Source of the DNA: Actinosynnema sp. ALI-1.44 | Lineage (GTDB): Bacteria; Actinomycetota; Actinomycetes; Mycobacteriales; Pseudonocardiaceae | Direction of reading: 5' to 3' | Assembly (NCBI RefSeq): GCF_001984155.1 | Contig: NZ_MTQO01000037.1 | Location: 124,001 to 188,000 of the forward strand | DNA: 64,000 bases | Shown: positions 15,959 through 24,553 of the stretch, in pieces | How positions within the stretch are numbered: the stretch's first letter is position 1 | How the letters are laid out: each line of letters opens with the position of its first letter | Notes under the pieces: generated by a model | Told to the model about the DNA's origin: nothing | Database searches by the model: none | The model's input: only the letters and a program-made list of their open reading frames with translations | Translations under genes and position numbers: made by a program

Positions 15959-16675
15959 TCATAGCTTCTGCCAGACGGACACGTGTTTGCCGCTGTCGCT
16001 GGTGAACGGGCCGCGGTCCCAGTCGGTCACGCGTTCGTGCAGCCGCATCCCGGCCATCCGCGCCATCAGGTCGAGTTCAGCGGGCCAGACGTACCGGAAC
16101 GGCATCGAGACCGTGCGGGCGGCGCCGTCGACTATCCGGTAGTGGTGGGAGATCAGGCCCTGGGTGGCGATGTCGTACTCGTCGAAGCCGAGCCGCTCGG
16201 GGGTCACGGCGAACGGGCGGACCGTCTCACCGGCCGGAAGTCGTTGCAGGTCCGGCACTTGCACCTCGATCACGAAGAACCCGCCAGGTTCGAGGTGCTC
16301 GGCGACGTTGGCGAAGCACGCGACCTGGTCGTCCTGCGTGGTCAGGTTCATGATCGTGTTGAACACCAGGTACGCCAGCCGGAACGGGCCGGGCGCCTTG
16401 GCGGTGGCGAAGTCGCCGACCGTGACGCCGATGCGTTCGGCCCCCGGCTTGGCGCGCAGGCGGTCGAGCATCTCCTCCGACAGGTCGATGCCGTGCACGG
16501 CGACCCCGGCCCGGCTCAGCGGCAACGCGATCCGGCCGGTGCCGATGCCCAGTTCCAACGCGGATCCGTCGCCTGCCAAGCCTTTCAGGAAGTCGACGAC
16601 CGGTTGGACCGGCATGGGCTCGCAGTCGGTGTCGTAGTCCTTGGCCACTGCTTCGCCGAAGTGGTTCACACGCAC
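15959..16675 (-). CDS. Class I SAM-dependent methyltransferase
   Basis: About 238 residues. It starts VNHFGEAVAKDYD, then motif I is LELGIGTGRIALPLSRAG and the acidic residue after strand 2 is in VHGIDLSEEMLD. A C-terminal beta-rich region has YRIVDGAARTVSMPFRYVW and EVQVPDLQRL, as in UbiE/SAM-dependent enzymes acting on small molecules. There is no clear ribosome site, and GTGs at 16675 and 16669 are both possible. A longer frame to 16954 would overlap the RraA-like gene. The RraA-like gene lies upstream in the same direction (41 bp). Substrate unknown. Confidence 0.82.
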   Translation of the reverse strand: MRVNHFGEAVAKDYDTDCEPMPVQPVVDFLKGLAGDGSALELGIGTGRIALPLSRAGVAVHGIDLSEEMLDRLRAKPGAERIGVTVGDFATAKAPGPFRLAYLVFNTIMNLTTQDDQVACFANVAEHLEPGGFFVIEVQVPDLQRLPAGETVRPFAVTPERLGFDEYDIATQGLISHHYRIVDGAARTVSMPFRYVWPAELDLMARMAGMRLHERVTDWDRGPFTSDSGKHVSVWQKL

Positions 16676-16716
16676 ACCGGCCACTTTGGCACCGCCGAAC
16701 ACCTGCCACCACTCAA

Positions 16717-17364
16717 TTACTTGAAGCTGAGCTTGCTCGGTTCGCCACGCTCCAGCGCCGCGACGTGGTCGGCGAGGTTGGTGCCCTCGCTCAACGTCCT
16801 GCCCGCGGCCAGGTGCGCGGCCAGCTCGGACTCCGCCTGCTTCACCGCCGCCGCGGCGTCGAGCAGACCCTCGACACGAGCCGGATCGGCGACGAGCACG
16901 CCTTCCTCGTCGCCCAGGATGATGTCGCCCGGGTTCACCACGACCCCGCCGCACGTCACCGGCACCTGCAGTTCGCCGAGTTTCACGGTGGTCCCGGCCA
17001 TCGGCGTGACGAACCGGCTGTAGATCGGCAGCGCGCAGCTCGACACGTACGCGATGTCGCGGTAGCCGCCGTCGATGATGATGCCGCCGAGCCTGCGGAC
17101 CAACGCACCGCGTGCGAACATCTCCCCGGCGAGGGCGAGTTCCCGTCCGCCGCCGTCCACCACGACCACGTCACCCGGCTGCGCGGTCTCGATCGCCCGC
17201 AGCACACCGAGGAAGTCGTCACGACAGCGGACCGTGAACGCCGGGCCGAGGACACGCGGCTGCGCCGAACGCGCCCTGATCCCGCTGTCCATCACCCTGG
17301 TCGTCTTGTCCGCGTCGCAGATCGCCGTCGTGTCCACGTCGGCGAAGCGGTCGATCAGTTCCAT
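16717..17364 (-). CDS. RraA-like / 4-hydroxy-4-methyl-2-oxoglutarate aldolase-family protein
   Basis: A 215-residue RraA-fold protein. The ring-forming core has GDVVVVDGGGRELALAGEM and the metal- and pyruvate-binding block GGIIIDGGYRD, where the Arg-Asp pair is the hallmark of HMG/CHA aldolases. A VVVNPGDIILGDEEGVLV strand pair is also typical. Members are divalent-metal-dependent retro-aldolases or oxaloacetate decarboxylases in aromatic-acid meta-cleavage pathways; regulators of RNase E share the fold but usually lack the full catalytic set. No ring-cleavage genes are nearby. Confidence 0.88.
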   Translation of the reverse strand: MELIDRFADVDTTAICDADKTTRVMDSGIRARSAQPRVLGPAFTVRCRDDFLGVLRAIETAQPGDVVVVDGGGRELALAGEMFARGALVRRLGGIIIDGGYRDIAYVSSCALPIYSRFVTPMAGTTVKLGELQVPVTCGGVVVNPGDIILGDEEGVLVADPARVEGLLDAAAAVKQAESELAAHLAAGRTLSEGTNLADHVAALERGEPSKLSFK

Positions 17365-17435
17365 GCGGTCAGGCTAGGGGAGAACACCGGGTAGTTTGGT
17401 GTCCTGAAGGTCATCTTCGCCCGGAAGGTCGTTCT

Positions 17436-18587
17436 TTGTTCCTGTTGTTGCTCGGTGTTCCCGCTGCGCTCGCGCACTACTACCTGTGGCGGAGACTCGT
17501 CCGCGACACGACGCTGCGCGGTGGCCGCGGCAGGCTGTTCGGCACGGTCGCGCTGGCCGGGGCGTTCGTCCTGATGATGGCCGCCGTGACGTTGTCACGC
17601 AGCATGCAGTGGCTGGCCTGGCCCGGCTACCTGTGGCTGGCGGTGATGTTCTACCTGACGCTCGTGCTCGGCGTGCTGGAGATCCCCAGGCTGCTGGTCA
17701 ACCGGCGGGTCAAGGCGCCGGTGGTGGCCGGTGTCCAGGAGCCCGCGGCGGTCCCGCTGCCGAGCAGGCGGGTGTTCATCGCCCGCACGTTCGCCGTCGC
17801 CGGTGGCATCACCGCGGGCGGCATCGTCGGCTACGGTGCCACGAAAGCGCTCGGCGCACCGGAGATCACGTCGGTGCCGGTGCCGATCAGGCGGCTGGGC
17901 CCGTCGCTCGACGGGTTCCGGATCGCCGTCGTCAGCGACATCCACCTCGGCCCGTTGCGCGGCCGCGGACACACCGAGCGGATCGTCCGGATGATCAACG
18001 AGCAGCAGCCGGACCTGGTCGCCATCGTCGGCGACCTGGTCGACGGCACGGTCGACCTGCTCGGCGACGACGCGGCACCGTTGAAGGACCTGGTCAGCAA
18101 GCACGGCAGCTTCTTCGTGACCGGCAACCACGAGTACTACTCCGGCTTCCAGCCGTGGCTGGCCGAACTCGAACGCCTCGGCGTGAACCCGCTGCGCAAC
18201 GAACGGGTCGCCATCCAACGCGGTGGCGCCACCTTCGACCTCGCCGGGGTCAACGACGTCACGGGCAAGCAGTTCGAAGACGCCCCGGACATCGCCCGTG
18301 CGCTGGACGGCCGCGACACCGGCAACCCGGTCGTGCTGCTGGCACACCAGCCGGTGCAGGTCGAGGAGGCCGCCAGACACGGCGTGGACCTGCAACTGTC
18401 CGGGCACACCCACGGTGGCCAGATGTTCCCGTTCCACCTGGCCGTCCCGCTCCAGCAGCCAGTCACCGCCGGGTTGGAGAAGATCGACGACACCTGGGTG
18501 TACGTGACCAGGGGAGCCGGTTTCTGGGGTCCGCCGGTCCGGGTGGGCGCGCCGCCGGAGATCTCCATGATCCGGCTGTCGGCGTAG
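17436..18587 (+). CDS. Membrane-anchored metallophosphoesterase
   Basis: A 383-residue protein. Three N-terminal membrane helices (about residues 1-90) and a further hydrophobic stretch with a twin-arginine-like RRVFIARTFAVAGG precede a calcineurin-type phosphoesterase domain. The complete metal set is present: VSDIHLG, VGDLVDG, TGNHEYY, LAHQP and SGHTHGGQ. The family (YkuE/YaeI-like) hydrolyses phosphodiesters or pyrophosphates of lipid or cell-wall precursors. TTG 17436 follows GGAAGG at seven bases. It is divergent from the RraA-like gene. Confidence 0.92.
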   Translation: MFLLLLGVPAALAHYYLWRRLVRDTTLRGGRGRLFGTVALAGAFVLMMAAVTLSRSMQWLAWPGYLWLAVMFYLTLVLGVLEIPRLLVNRRVKAPVVAGVQEPAAVPLPSRRVFIARTFAVAGGITAGGIVGYGATKALGAPEITSVPVPIRRLGPSLDGFRIAVVSDIHLGPLRGRGHTERIVRMINEQQPDLVAIVGDLVDGTVDLLGDDAAPLKDLVSKHGSFFVTGNHEYYSGFQPWLAELERLGVNPLRNERVAIQRGGATFDLAGVNDVTGKQFEDAPDIARALDGRDTGNPVVLLAHQPVQVEEAARHGVDLQLSGHTHGGQMFPFHLAVPLQQPVTAGLEKIDDTWVYVTRGAGFWGPPVRVGAPPEISMIRLSA

Positions 18588-18603
18588 GGGCAGGGGGAAG
18601 TTT

Positions 18604-18990
18604 CGGGGCGTCCTGCGGGCGCGGCACGACGGCGTCGGCGAACTCGTCCAGGCCGCCGCGAGTCACGTGCGGTACGAGGATGAAGCCGTGCATCCGCACG
18701 CTGGCGCGTCCCTTGGCGACGGTGTTCTCGCCGACCAACGGGTCCACTTCGGGCAGTGGACCGTCCGGGTCGTGACCGCTGAGGTCCCTGTTCCACAGCT
18801 GCTCAGCAGTTTGATCGCCGTCTGCCCGCTGACCTGCTGGCGCCGCACGATCGCGGCGTTCTGCCGTGCGTCCGCGTCGGTGTCGCCGAGCACGAACGTG
18901 GCCGCGGGCAGGATCTTGAGCTGCTCGTGGGTGCGACCGTACTTGGCCAGGCCCGTGCTGTTCGCGGCGGCGTCCGCTATGTGGACGCGC
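18604..18990 (-). pseudogene. Frameshifted, truncated FMN-dependent monooxygenase (NtaA/SnaA/DszA-type luciferase-like)
   Basis: Reading on the minus strand, HEQLKILPAATFVLGDTDAD and AIVRRQQVSGQTAIKLL match the C-terminal third of nitrilotriacetate-monooxygenase-type enzymes. The frame then breaks: a single G is missing from CTGCTG(G)AGCAG around 18800-18806, and the expected EQLWNRDLSGHDPDGPLPE continues in the next frame. Farther on, RASVRM is joined directly to HGFILVPHVTRGG, so about 50 residues are deleted. The N-terminal ~300 residues are absent; the gene end is cut by the start of the sulfite-oxidase-like gene. Clearly dead. The interval 18588-19026 holds nothing else. Confidence 0.8.
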
Positions 18991-19026
18991 TGGATCCAGC
19001 CGTTGTTGATGCGGTGTGGTGTGCGC

Positions 19027-20226
19027 ATGCGCGAGGCGACCTACGATCGATCACGTCCGCACTTGTCCCGGCGTACAGTGCTGCGTCTCTCCGCGATGGG
19101 AGGAGCCGCGATGGCTGTCGGTGTGACGTCGGCAGCGCAGGCGTCCGCGGCGAGCTCGATCGTGAAGCCGCTCCCGCCCGAGTTGTTCGAGGTGTACGGG
19201 ACCAACGCGGAGACGAGGTGGGAAGCCCTCAGCGGACAGGGGTTTCTCACGCCGGTCGACCGCTTCTTCGTACGCAACCACACGTCGACGCCGCTCATCG
19301 ACGCGAGCACCTGGCGGCTGCGGCTGTTCGGCACCGGACTGCGGCACGGCCCGGTCGAGTTCGGCTACCGCGACCTGCGGTCGCTGCCGTCGGAGACGAT
19401 CACCGCCGCCGTCGAGTGCGCGGGCAACGGCCGCAGCTTCTACACCAGCCAGCAGGGCCAGCAGGTGACCGGCACGCCGTGGAAACTCGGCGCGATCGGT
19501 GTCGCGCGCTGGCGTGGCGTGCGGCTGTCCACCTTGCTGGCCAGGGCCGGGCTGAGCAGGCGGACCGTGGACGTGCAGCCGTCCGGGCTGGACGCGGACT
19601 ACGTGACCGGTGGCGTGAACCTCGGCAAGGTCCGCAGGCCGCTGCCGATCGGCAAGGCACTGGAGGACGTGCTCGTCGCGTACGAGATGAACGGCAGGCC
19701 GCTGCCGCCCGACCACGGGTACCCGGCGCGTCTGGTGGTCCCGTCGTGGATCGGCATCTCGTCGATCAAGTGGCTCGGCGAGATCGAGGTGTCCGACACC
19801 CCGCTAGCCTCGCCGTGGAACACGCAGTTCTACCGGCTCGTCGGGCCGTCGTACCCCGCCGAGGGCACAGTGATGGGCCGACAGGTCGTCAAAAGTGCGT
19901 TCGAACTGCCCCGTGCGGCCGTTTTCCGAGCGGGCGAGCGGCACGTGCTGCACGGCCGTTCGTGGTCGGGCAACGGCCGGATCCGCAACGTCGACGTGAG
20001 CGTGGACGGTGGCGAGCGCTGGCACCCCGCCAGGCCGACGAGCACAAGGCACGAGAACGGCTGGCTTCAGTGGGAGTTCCCGTGGCGGCCGAAGGACCCG
20101 GGCGCGTACACGCTGCGTGCACGCGCGACGGACTTCACCGGCGCGACCCAGCCCGAGACCACGCCGTACAACACGCAGGGCTACCTGTTCGACGGGATCG
20201 TGGCGCACCCGGTCACAGTGGTGTGA
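19027..20226 (+). CDS. Tat-exported sulfite oxidase-like molybdopterin oxidoreductase
   Basis: A 399-residue enzyme. A twin-arginine leader (SRRTVLRLSAMGGAAMAVGV) predicts export of the folded cofactor-containing protein. The molybdopterin domain includes FFVRNHTSTP and the cofactor-ligating cysteine in AAVECAGNGRSFY; a C-terminal immunoglobulin-like dimerisation domain includes VDVSVDGGERWHPA. There is no haem domain, as in the bacterial YedY/SorA-like forms. No dedicated electron acceptor is adjacent. ATG 19027 is chosen because the Tat motif follows immediately; the frame extends further upstream through the pseudogene region. The stop overlaps the convergent Nudix gene by 14 bp. Confidence 0.92.
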   Translation: MREATYDRSRPHLSRRTVLRLSAMGGAAMAVGVTSAAQASAASSIVKPLPPELFEVYGTNAETRWEALSGQGFLTPVDRFFVRNHTSTPLIDASTWRLRLFGTGLRHGPVEFGYRDLRSLPSETITAAVECAGNGRSFYTSQQGQQVTGTPWKLGAIGVARWRGVRLSTLLARAGLSRRTVDVQPSGLDADYVTGGVNLGKVRRPLPIGKALEDVLVAYEMNGRPLPPDHGYPARLVVPSWIGISSIKWLGEIEVSDTPLASPWNTQFYRLVGPSYPAEGTVMGRQVVKSAFELPRAAVFRAGERHVLHGRSWSGNGRIRNVDVSVDGGERWHPARPTSTRHENGWLQWEFPWRPKDPGAYTLRARATDFTGATQPETTPYNTQGYLFDGIVAHPVTVV

Positions 20227-20737
20227 ACTCGGCAGGTCCGTCGAAACCGAGATACTCCTGTGCGACCACCTCGTGCAAGGGGAACACGAGGCCACGTGGC
20301 CCGAAGACCACACCGCGCTCGGACACTTCCCCGTTCAGCGCGAACGGCGGCAGGTCCGAGACATCGACCGGGGGCGTGACGCCGAACAACAGCACGAGGT
20401 TCGGGTTGGGTGTGGTCGAGGAGAACGACAGCGGCCGCAGGGCTGCGGAGTCCACGACCAGGCCTGTCTCCTCGTACACCTCGCGCGCGCCCGCTTGCTG
20501 CCATGTCTCGTCGAGGTCGATGAACCCGCCGGGCAGCGCCAGCCCACCGACCGGCGGGATCGCCCGCCGGATCACGAGCAACCCCGTGCGGTCCGCGACG
20601 ACCACGGGCACCAGCACGACGGCGACCGGTTTCGGGTTCGCCCACACCACGGCACCGCACGCGGCGCACTCGCGGGGATAGCGAGTGGTGTCGTCGTACT
20701 GCGTGCCGCAGGACGAGCAATAGGCATCACGACTCAT
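20213..20737 (-). CDS. Nudix hydrolase with N-terminal zinc ribbon
   Basis: A 174-residue protein. An N-terminal zinc ribbon (CSSC at residues 7-10, CAAC at about 24-27) precedes a Nudix domain whose box is GGFIDLDETWQQAGAREVYEETGL in overall form, matching G-x5-E-x7-REUxEExGU. The architecture resembles NADH pyrophosphatase NudC and the smaller ADP-ribose or NAD-type hydrolases. It starts at ATG 20737. Confidence 0.92.
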   Translation of the reverse strand: MSRDAYCSSCGTQYDDTTRYPRECAACGAVVWANPKPVAVVLVPVVVADRTGLLVIRRAIPPVGGLALPGGFIDLDETWQQAGAREVYEETGLVVDSAALRPLSFSSTTPNPNLVLLFGVTPPVDVSDLPPFALNGEVSERGVVFGPRGLVFPLHEVVAQEYLGFDGPAEFTPL

Positions 20738-20835
20738 GGTGGGAATCTACGGTAACGATGATCGTGCGTAGCCGCGCTCGATGAGGAGCCCAATGTCGCA
20801 CGTGGACACCGTTCGTGACCGCTAGAGTCGCTGTT

Positions 20836-21657
20836 GTGACTGGACAAGCGCTTGTGCTGGGTGGCGGCGGTGTCGCGGGGATCGCGTGGATGACCGGACT
20901 GCTGGCCGGGCTCGCCGACGCGGGCAAGGACGTGACCAACGCGGACCTGGTCGTGGGGACGTCGGCCGGGTCGACCGTCGCCGCGCAACTGGGCAGTGGG
21001 CTCAGCCTGGACGAGCTGTACGCCCGGCAGGTCGATCCCGCGCTGCGGAGCAAGGAGATCGACCCGGGCGTCGACATGGAAACCTACGGGGCGCACCTGG
21101 CTGCGGCGATCGAGGCCGCGTCGTCGGAGGTGGATGCCCGGCGGCGGGTCGGGGCGCTGGCCCTCGCGGCCCGCACGGTCCCCGAGGCGGACCGGTTGGC
21201 TGTGGTCGCTTCGCGGCTGCCGTCGCACGAGTGGCCGTCGTTCCGGTTGCGGATCGTCGCGGTGGACGCGGAAACCGGCGAGCCGCGCGTGTTCGACAAC
21301 GACTCGGGCGTGCCGCTCGTCGACGCGGTCGCGGCGAGCTGTGCCGTGCCCGGGATCTGGCCGACCGTGTCGATCGACGGCCGCCGGTACGTCGACGGCG
21401 GTGTCCGGACGATCGACAACGCCGACCTGGCGGCGGGCTTCGAGCGTGTGGTGATCCTGTTGCCGTTGGGAACGCAGTCGCTGTTCCCGTTGGGGAAGCC
21501 GCTCGACGAGGTCGTGGCGGACCTGTACGCGGACGTCACCGTGATCAGCCCGGACGAGGCGTCCGCCGAGGCGATCGGCCTGAACCCGCTGGACCCGGAA
21601 ACACGGGCACCGGCGGCGAAAGCAGGCCGCGCGCAGGGCAGGCGTCGGCTAGGCTAG
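20836..21657 (+). CDS. Patatin-like phospholipase
   Basis: A 273-residue patatin-domain protein. It has the oxyanion loop LGGGGVAG at residues 8-15, the nucleophile elbow GTSAGS with the catalytic Ser, and the Asp of the dyad in VDGG. It is cytoplasmic, with no signal peptide. Such proteins hydrolyse acyl ester bonds of phospholipids or other lipids. GTG 20836 is preferred over GTG 20815 because it directly precedes the first strand. The 3' end overlaps the convergent hydroxylase gene by four bases. Confidence 0.9.
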   Translation: MTGQALVLGGGGVAGIAWMTGLLAGLADAGKDVTNADLVVGTSAGSTVAAQLGSGLSLDELYARQVDPALRSKEIDPGVDMETYGAHLAAAIEAASSEVDARRRVGALALAARTVPEADRLAVVASRLPSHEWPSFRLRIVAVDAETGEPRVFDNDSGVPLVDAVAASCAVPGIWPTVSIDGRRYVDGGVRTIDNADLAAGFERVVILLPLGTQSLFPLGKPLDEVVADLYADVTVISPDEASAEAIGLNPLDPETRAPAAKAGRAQGRRRLG

Positions 21658-22787
21658 TGGTCGGCGTGCTGTCCGATGTAGATCTCGGCGAAGGACTCCG
21701 CCGCCTTGCGTGAGTTCAGCAGGCGGCGCAGCCGGGCCTGGATGAGCTGGTGGGTGAACGGGTCGCGCGAGCCGTGGAAGAGGTCCGACAGCCACTGGGA
21801 GAACTCCTGGTACTGCCAGACGCGGCCGAGGCACGCCGCCGAGTAGCCGTCCAGCGCGGACTTCTCGCCGTCGTACCACGCGGAGATGCCTTGGGCGAGC
21901 AGGACGGCGTCGTGGATGGCGAGGTTCATTCCCTTGGCCGCGATGGGCGCGACGAGGTGGGCGGACTCACCGGCGAGGTGGAGCCGTCCCGCGGACATCC
22001 GGTCGAGGACGTAGTTGTGCATCCGAAGCACGCGCTTCTCGATCAACGGGCCTGCCACGATCGGTTCGCCGGGCAGGGCCAGCCGAGCGCGGAGTTCCGT
22101 CCAGACCCGCTCGTCCGGCCAGTCGTCGGCGGTGTCGTCGGCCGAGCATTGCAGGTAGTAGCGGGTGACCGACGGCGTGCGCGCCATGTGCCCCGCGAAA
22201 CCGTTCGGGTGGATGCCGAAAACGACGCTCTCCGCCGACGGTGGCGCCTCGGCCAGCAAAGCCAGCCAGCCGATGCCGTAGTCGTGCCGAGCGACAGTGG
22301 CGGGAACGTGGGATTGGCAGACGCCCCGCGCGCCATCGCACCCGGCCACGAAATCGCAGTCGACCCGCTCGCCGTCGAACGCGACGTACGGGCTGCTGTC
22401 CAGTGAACGCAGCTGGATGTCGCCGACCGAGAACCGGATCGGGCCGGGGTAGCAGGCGAGCAGGTCCTTGACCAGTTCCTGTTGTGGGTAGACGAAATGC
22501 CGGTGGCCGGTGAGATCGGCGTAGTCGAACCGGTGACTCGTGCCGTCGACCCGGAACTCGAATGAGCCCTGCGTCGCGGCCCGCCGGAGCAACCGGTCCG
22601 CCAGGCCGTTGCGCTCCAGCGCGCGGACGGCCCACTCCTCGACGAACCCGGCACGCGCCCGGTTCTCGATGAACTCCCGGGTCTCCCGCTCCAAGACCAG
22701 ACAGCCGATGCCCGCCCGGTGCAGCAAGTTGGCGACGGTCAGCCCGGCGGGCCCGGCTCCGATGACGACGACGTCGGTTCGCCCCAT
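21654..22787 (-). CDS. FAD-dependent aromatic hydroxylase, 4-hydroxybenzoate 3-monooxygenase-like
   Basis: A 377-residue class A flavoprotein monooxygenase. It has the N-terminal FAD motif VVIGAGPAGLTVANLL, the middle DG motif CDGARG, and a C-terminal GD-type motif that reads LAGESAHLVAPIAAKGMN, where the usual GDAAH is GESAH. Length and the ENRARAGFVE block place it near p-hydroxybenzoate hydroxylase, which makes protocatechuate from 4-hydroxybenzoate with NAD(P)H and oxygen. The altered GD motif is a point of caution for activity. It is divergent from an ArsR-type regulator (87 bp between starts), but that regulator is more likely to control its own operon. Confidence 0.88.
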   Translation of the reverse strand: MGRTDVVVIGAGPAGLTVANLLHRAGIGCLVLERETREFIENRARAGFVEEWAVRALERNGLADRLLRRAATQGSFEFRVDGTSHRFDYADLTGHRHFVYPQQELVKDLLACYPGPIRFSVGDIQLRSLDSSPYVAFDGERVDCDFVAGCDGARGVCQSHVPATVARHDYGIGWLALLAEAPPSAESVVFGIHPNGFAGHMARTPSVTRYYLQCSADDTADDWPDERVWTELRARLALPGEPIVAGPLIEKRVLRMHNYVLDRMSAGRLHLAGESAHLVAPIAAKGMNLAIHDAVLLAQGISAWYDGEKSALDGYSAACLGRVWQYQEFSQWLSDLFHGSRDPFTHQLIQARLRRLLNSRKAAESFAEIYIGQHADH

Positions 22788-22838
22788 CGCCCGAACGTAA
22801 CACCGCCGCCCGAAAACGCACACGGATCCACAACCGCC

Positions 22839-22856
22839 TTGACAACAAACCTTGTC
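22839..22856. promoter_or_regulatory. Probable promoter/operator of the ArsR operon (dyad over a -35 box)
   Basis: GACAA (22841-22845) and TTGTC (22852-22856) form a perfect dyad with a 6-bp spacer. The left arm lies inside a consensus -35 hexamer TTGACA at 22839-22844, 31 bp before the GTG of the ArsR gene. This placement suits autorepression by the ArsR protein. Confidence 0.5.
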
Positions 22857-22874
22857 CGGACGACGATCACTGTC

Positions 22875-23453
22875 GTGAAGGCGATAGCCGAGGTCATCGA
22901 CACCGACGCGCTGCAGGCAATGGCGCATCCCATGCGGCTGGAGATCCTGGCCGCGTTACGCGAGCCCAACTCCGCGGCGGCCGTGGCGCGCGGCCTCGGG
23001 CAGCCGCGTCAGAAGGTGAACTACCACGTCAAAGAGCTCGAACGGGCCGGTCTGGCGCACCGGGTGGGGGAGCGGCGCGCGGGCAACCTCGTGGAGAGCC
23101 TCTACCAGGCCACCGCGGCCACCTACGTCGTCTCACCGCGGCTGGCCTGGGTCGACCGGCCGCGGATCGACGCGCTCGCCGAGCAGGTCGCGTTGGAGAA
23201 CCTGGTCGCGGTCGGCGAACGGCTGCAGCAGGCCGCCGCGCTGCTGCTCGACCGGGCGGCGTTCGACGGCGAGCAGATCGCCAGCGCCGCCGTGGAGGCC
23301 GAGGTCCGCTTCGCCGACGCCGCGCAGCGCAAGGCGTTCCTCGCCGAGTACGTCTCGGCCATCGGCCCGTTGTTGAAGAAGTACGGGGACGCGCAGGGGG
23401 ATTCGTATCGCCTCGTCCTCGCCGTACACCCGGATTCCAAGGAGACGTCGTGA
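22875..23453 (+). CDS. ArsR-type winged-helix regulator
   Basis: 192 residues. An N-terminal ArsR-like winged helix (ALQAMAHPMRLEILAAL; SAAAVARGLGQPRQKVNYHVKELERAG) is followed by a ~110-residue C-terminal helical domain with no metal-binding cysteines. Regulators of this layout are regularly paired with AHSA1/SRPBCC genes. Here the stop overlaps the AHSA1 start (GTGA), so the two are translationally coupled. It starts at GTG 22875; the longer frame to 22719 overlaps the hydroxylase. Confidence 0.9.
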   Translation: MKAIAEVIDTDALQAMAHPMRLEILAALREPNSAAAVARGLGQPRQKVNYHVKELERAGLAHRVGERRAGNLVESLYQATAATYVVSPRLAWVDRPRIDALAEQVALENLVAVGERLQQAAALLLDRAAFDGEQIASAAVEAEVRFADAAQRKAFLAEYVSAIGPLLKKYGDAQGDSYRLVLAVHPDSKETS

Positions 23454-24145
23454 CATACGGCAAGTTTCGCAAGACCTTCTCGCTGTCGGTCCCGGTCGAG
23501 CGCGCGTGGCAGGCGTTCACCGATCCGAAGGACCTCGAGGTGTGGCAGACCGGCACGGTCGAGCAGGCCGACGTCCGCCCCGGCGGCCGGATCGCCTGGA
23601 CGGCCGACGAATACGGCCAGCTCGTCTGGGACATCGTCGAAGTCGACCCGCCGAACACGTTCGTCTACAAGGAAGGGGCGACGTTCCTGCCCGCCGAGAG
23701 CGAGGTGACCGTCACCTTCGAGCACGAGGACACCGGAACGCGGGTCACCGTGACACAGGCGGGTTTCGGCGACGACGAGGACTGGGAGACGCACCTGGAG
23801 AACGTCGGCCTCGGCTGGGTGCAGACGCTGGCCGCGCTGGACCTGTACCTGCGGACAGGGGTGCGCTACGACAGGTTCTTCACGTTCCAGTCGGGGCTGG
23901 GCATGATGACCGACGACGTGCTCGCCGGTTCGCTCGTCCGGTCGGTCGTCGACGGCGCGTTCGCCGCCAAGGCGGGAATCCGGCCGGGCGACGTCATCCT
24001 CAAGCTCGGGACCGCGCCGGTGTTCTCGCGCACGGACCTGTGGATGTACACGCGAGAACACGCTATCGGCGAGGAGATCGACGTGGCGTTCGCGCGCGAC
24101 GGCGAGGTGATCACCGCCCGCGCCGCGTTGACCGAACCGATGTGA
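23450..24145 (+). CDS. SRPBCC (AHSA1-type) domain fused to a C-terminal PDZ domain
   Basis: A 231-residue two-domain protein. Residues ~1-140 are a START-like AHSA1 domain (FSLSVPVERAWQAFTDPKDL, VTVTFEHEDTGTRVTVTQAG), a hydrophobic-ligand-binding fold. Residues ~150-231 are a PDZ domain like those of HtrA or CtpA proteins (LVRSVVDGAFAAKAGIRPGD, VILKLGTAPV, then the TREHAIGEEIDVAFARDGE strands). There is no signal peptide or protease domain, so it is cytoplasmic. The PDZ part could bind a partner C-terminus or act as a ligand-gated lid. It is co-expressed with the ArsR gene. I do not know a characterised protein with this architecture. Confidence 0.87.
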   Translation: MTYGKFRKTFSLSVPVERAWQAFTDPKDLEVWQTGTVEQADVRPGGRIAWTADEYGQLVWDIVEVDPPNTFVYKEGATFLPAESEVTVTFEHEDTGTRVTVTQAGFGDDEDWETHLENVGLGWVQTLAALDLYLRTGVRYDRFFTFQSGLGMMTDDVLAGSLVRSVVDGAFAAKAGIRPGDVILKLGTAPVFSRTDLWMYTREHAIGEEIDVAFARDGEVITARAALTEPM

Positions 24146-24154
24146 GCCCTCCTG

Positions 24155-24436
24155 CTATTCGGTCCGGGTGAAGTCCATGGTCCAGTTGGTGCGCCAGGTG
24201 GCTCCGCCGTCATAGGAGAACGCCTGCTCCCAGCGGGCGGTGTCGGCGGTGGGGTTGGTCCACTCGACATGACCGAGACCGCCGAGGATCGGCTCGGTCG
24301 CGGCGGCGGAGTCGAATCCGACCCACTCGTCACAGGTCGGGTCGACGACGTCCACCAGCTTGCGGTTGCGCACCTGCCAGCGGCCGAAGACGAAATCGAA
24401 GTCGGAACGCCCGTCGGCGGGCACAGGTGAAGTCAC
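24155..24436 (-). CDS. Small protein of the DUF1579-like family with an internal deletion
   Basis: A 93-residue protein. The N-terminal part (FDFVFGRWQVRNRKLVDVVD, EPILGGLGHV) and C-terminal part (ADTARWEQAFSYDGGATWRT, NWTMDFTR) match the two ends of an actinobacterial family of about 165 residues. The central ~65 residues, which normally hold GF-x-LRLFDP and WWSS motifs, are missing without loss of frame. GTG 24436 has GAGGAG six bases upstream, so translation is still likely. The beta-barrel core cannot be complete. Whether this is a recent deletion or a genuine short form is open; I lean to a decayed gene. Confidence 0.65.
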   Translation of the reverse strand: MTSPVPADGRSDFDFVFGRWQVRNRKLVDVVDPTCDEWVGFDSAAATEPILGGLGHVEWTNPTADTARWEQAFSYDGGATWRTNWTMDFTRTE

Positions 24437-24553
24437 GGTCGAGCTCCTCGGGAGGTGGTCCACGCACAGCCTGTGGGGTGCCGGGTATGGCCCGGCACCG
24501 ACAGTTTCGGTGCCGTCCGGTCATCCCTTCTCTTCCGGCGTTCCACGCCTGAT

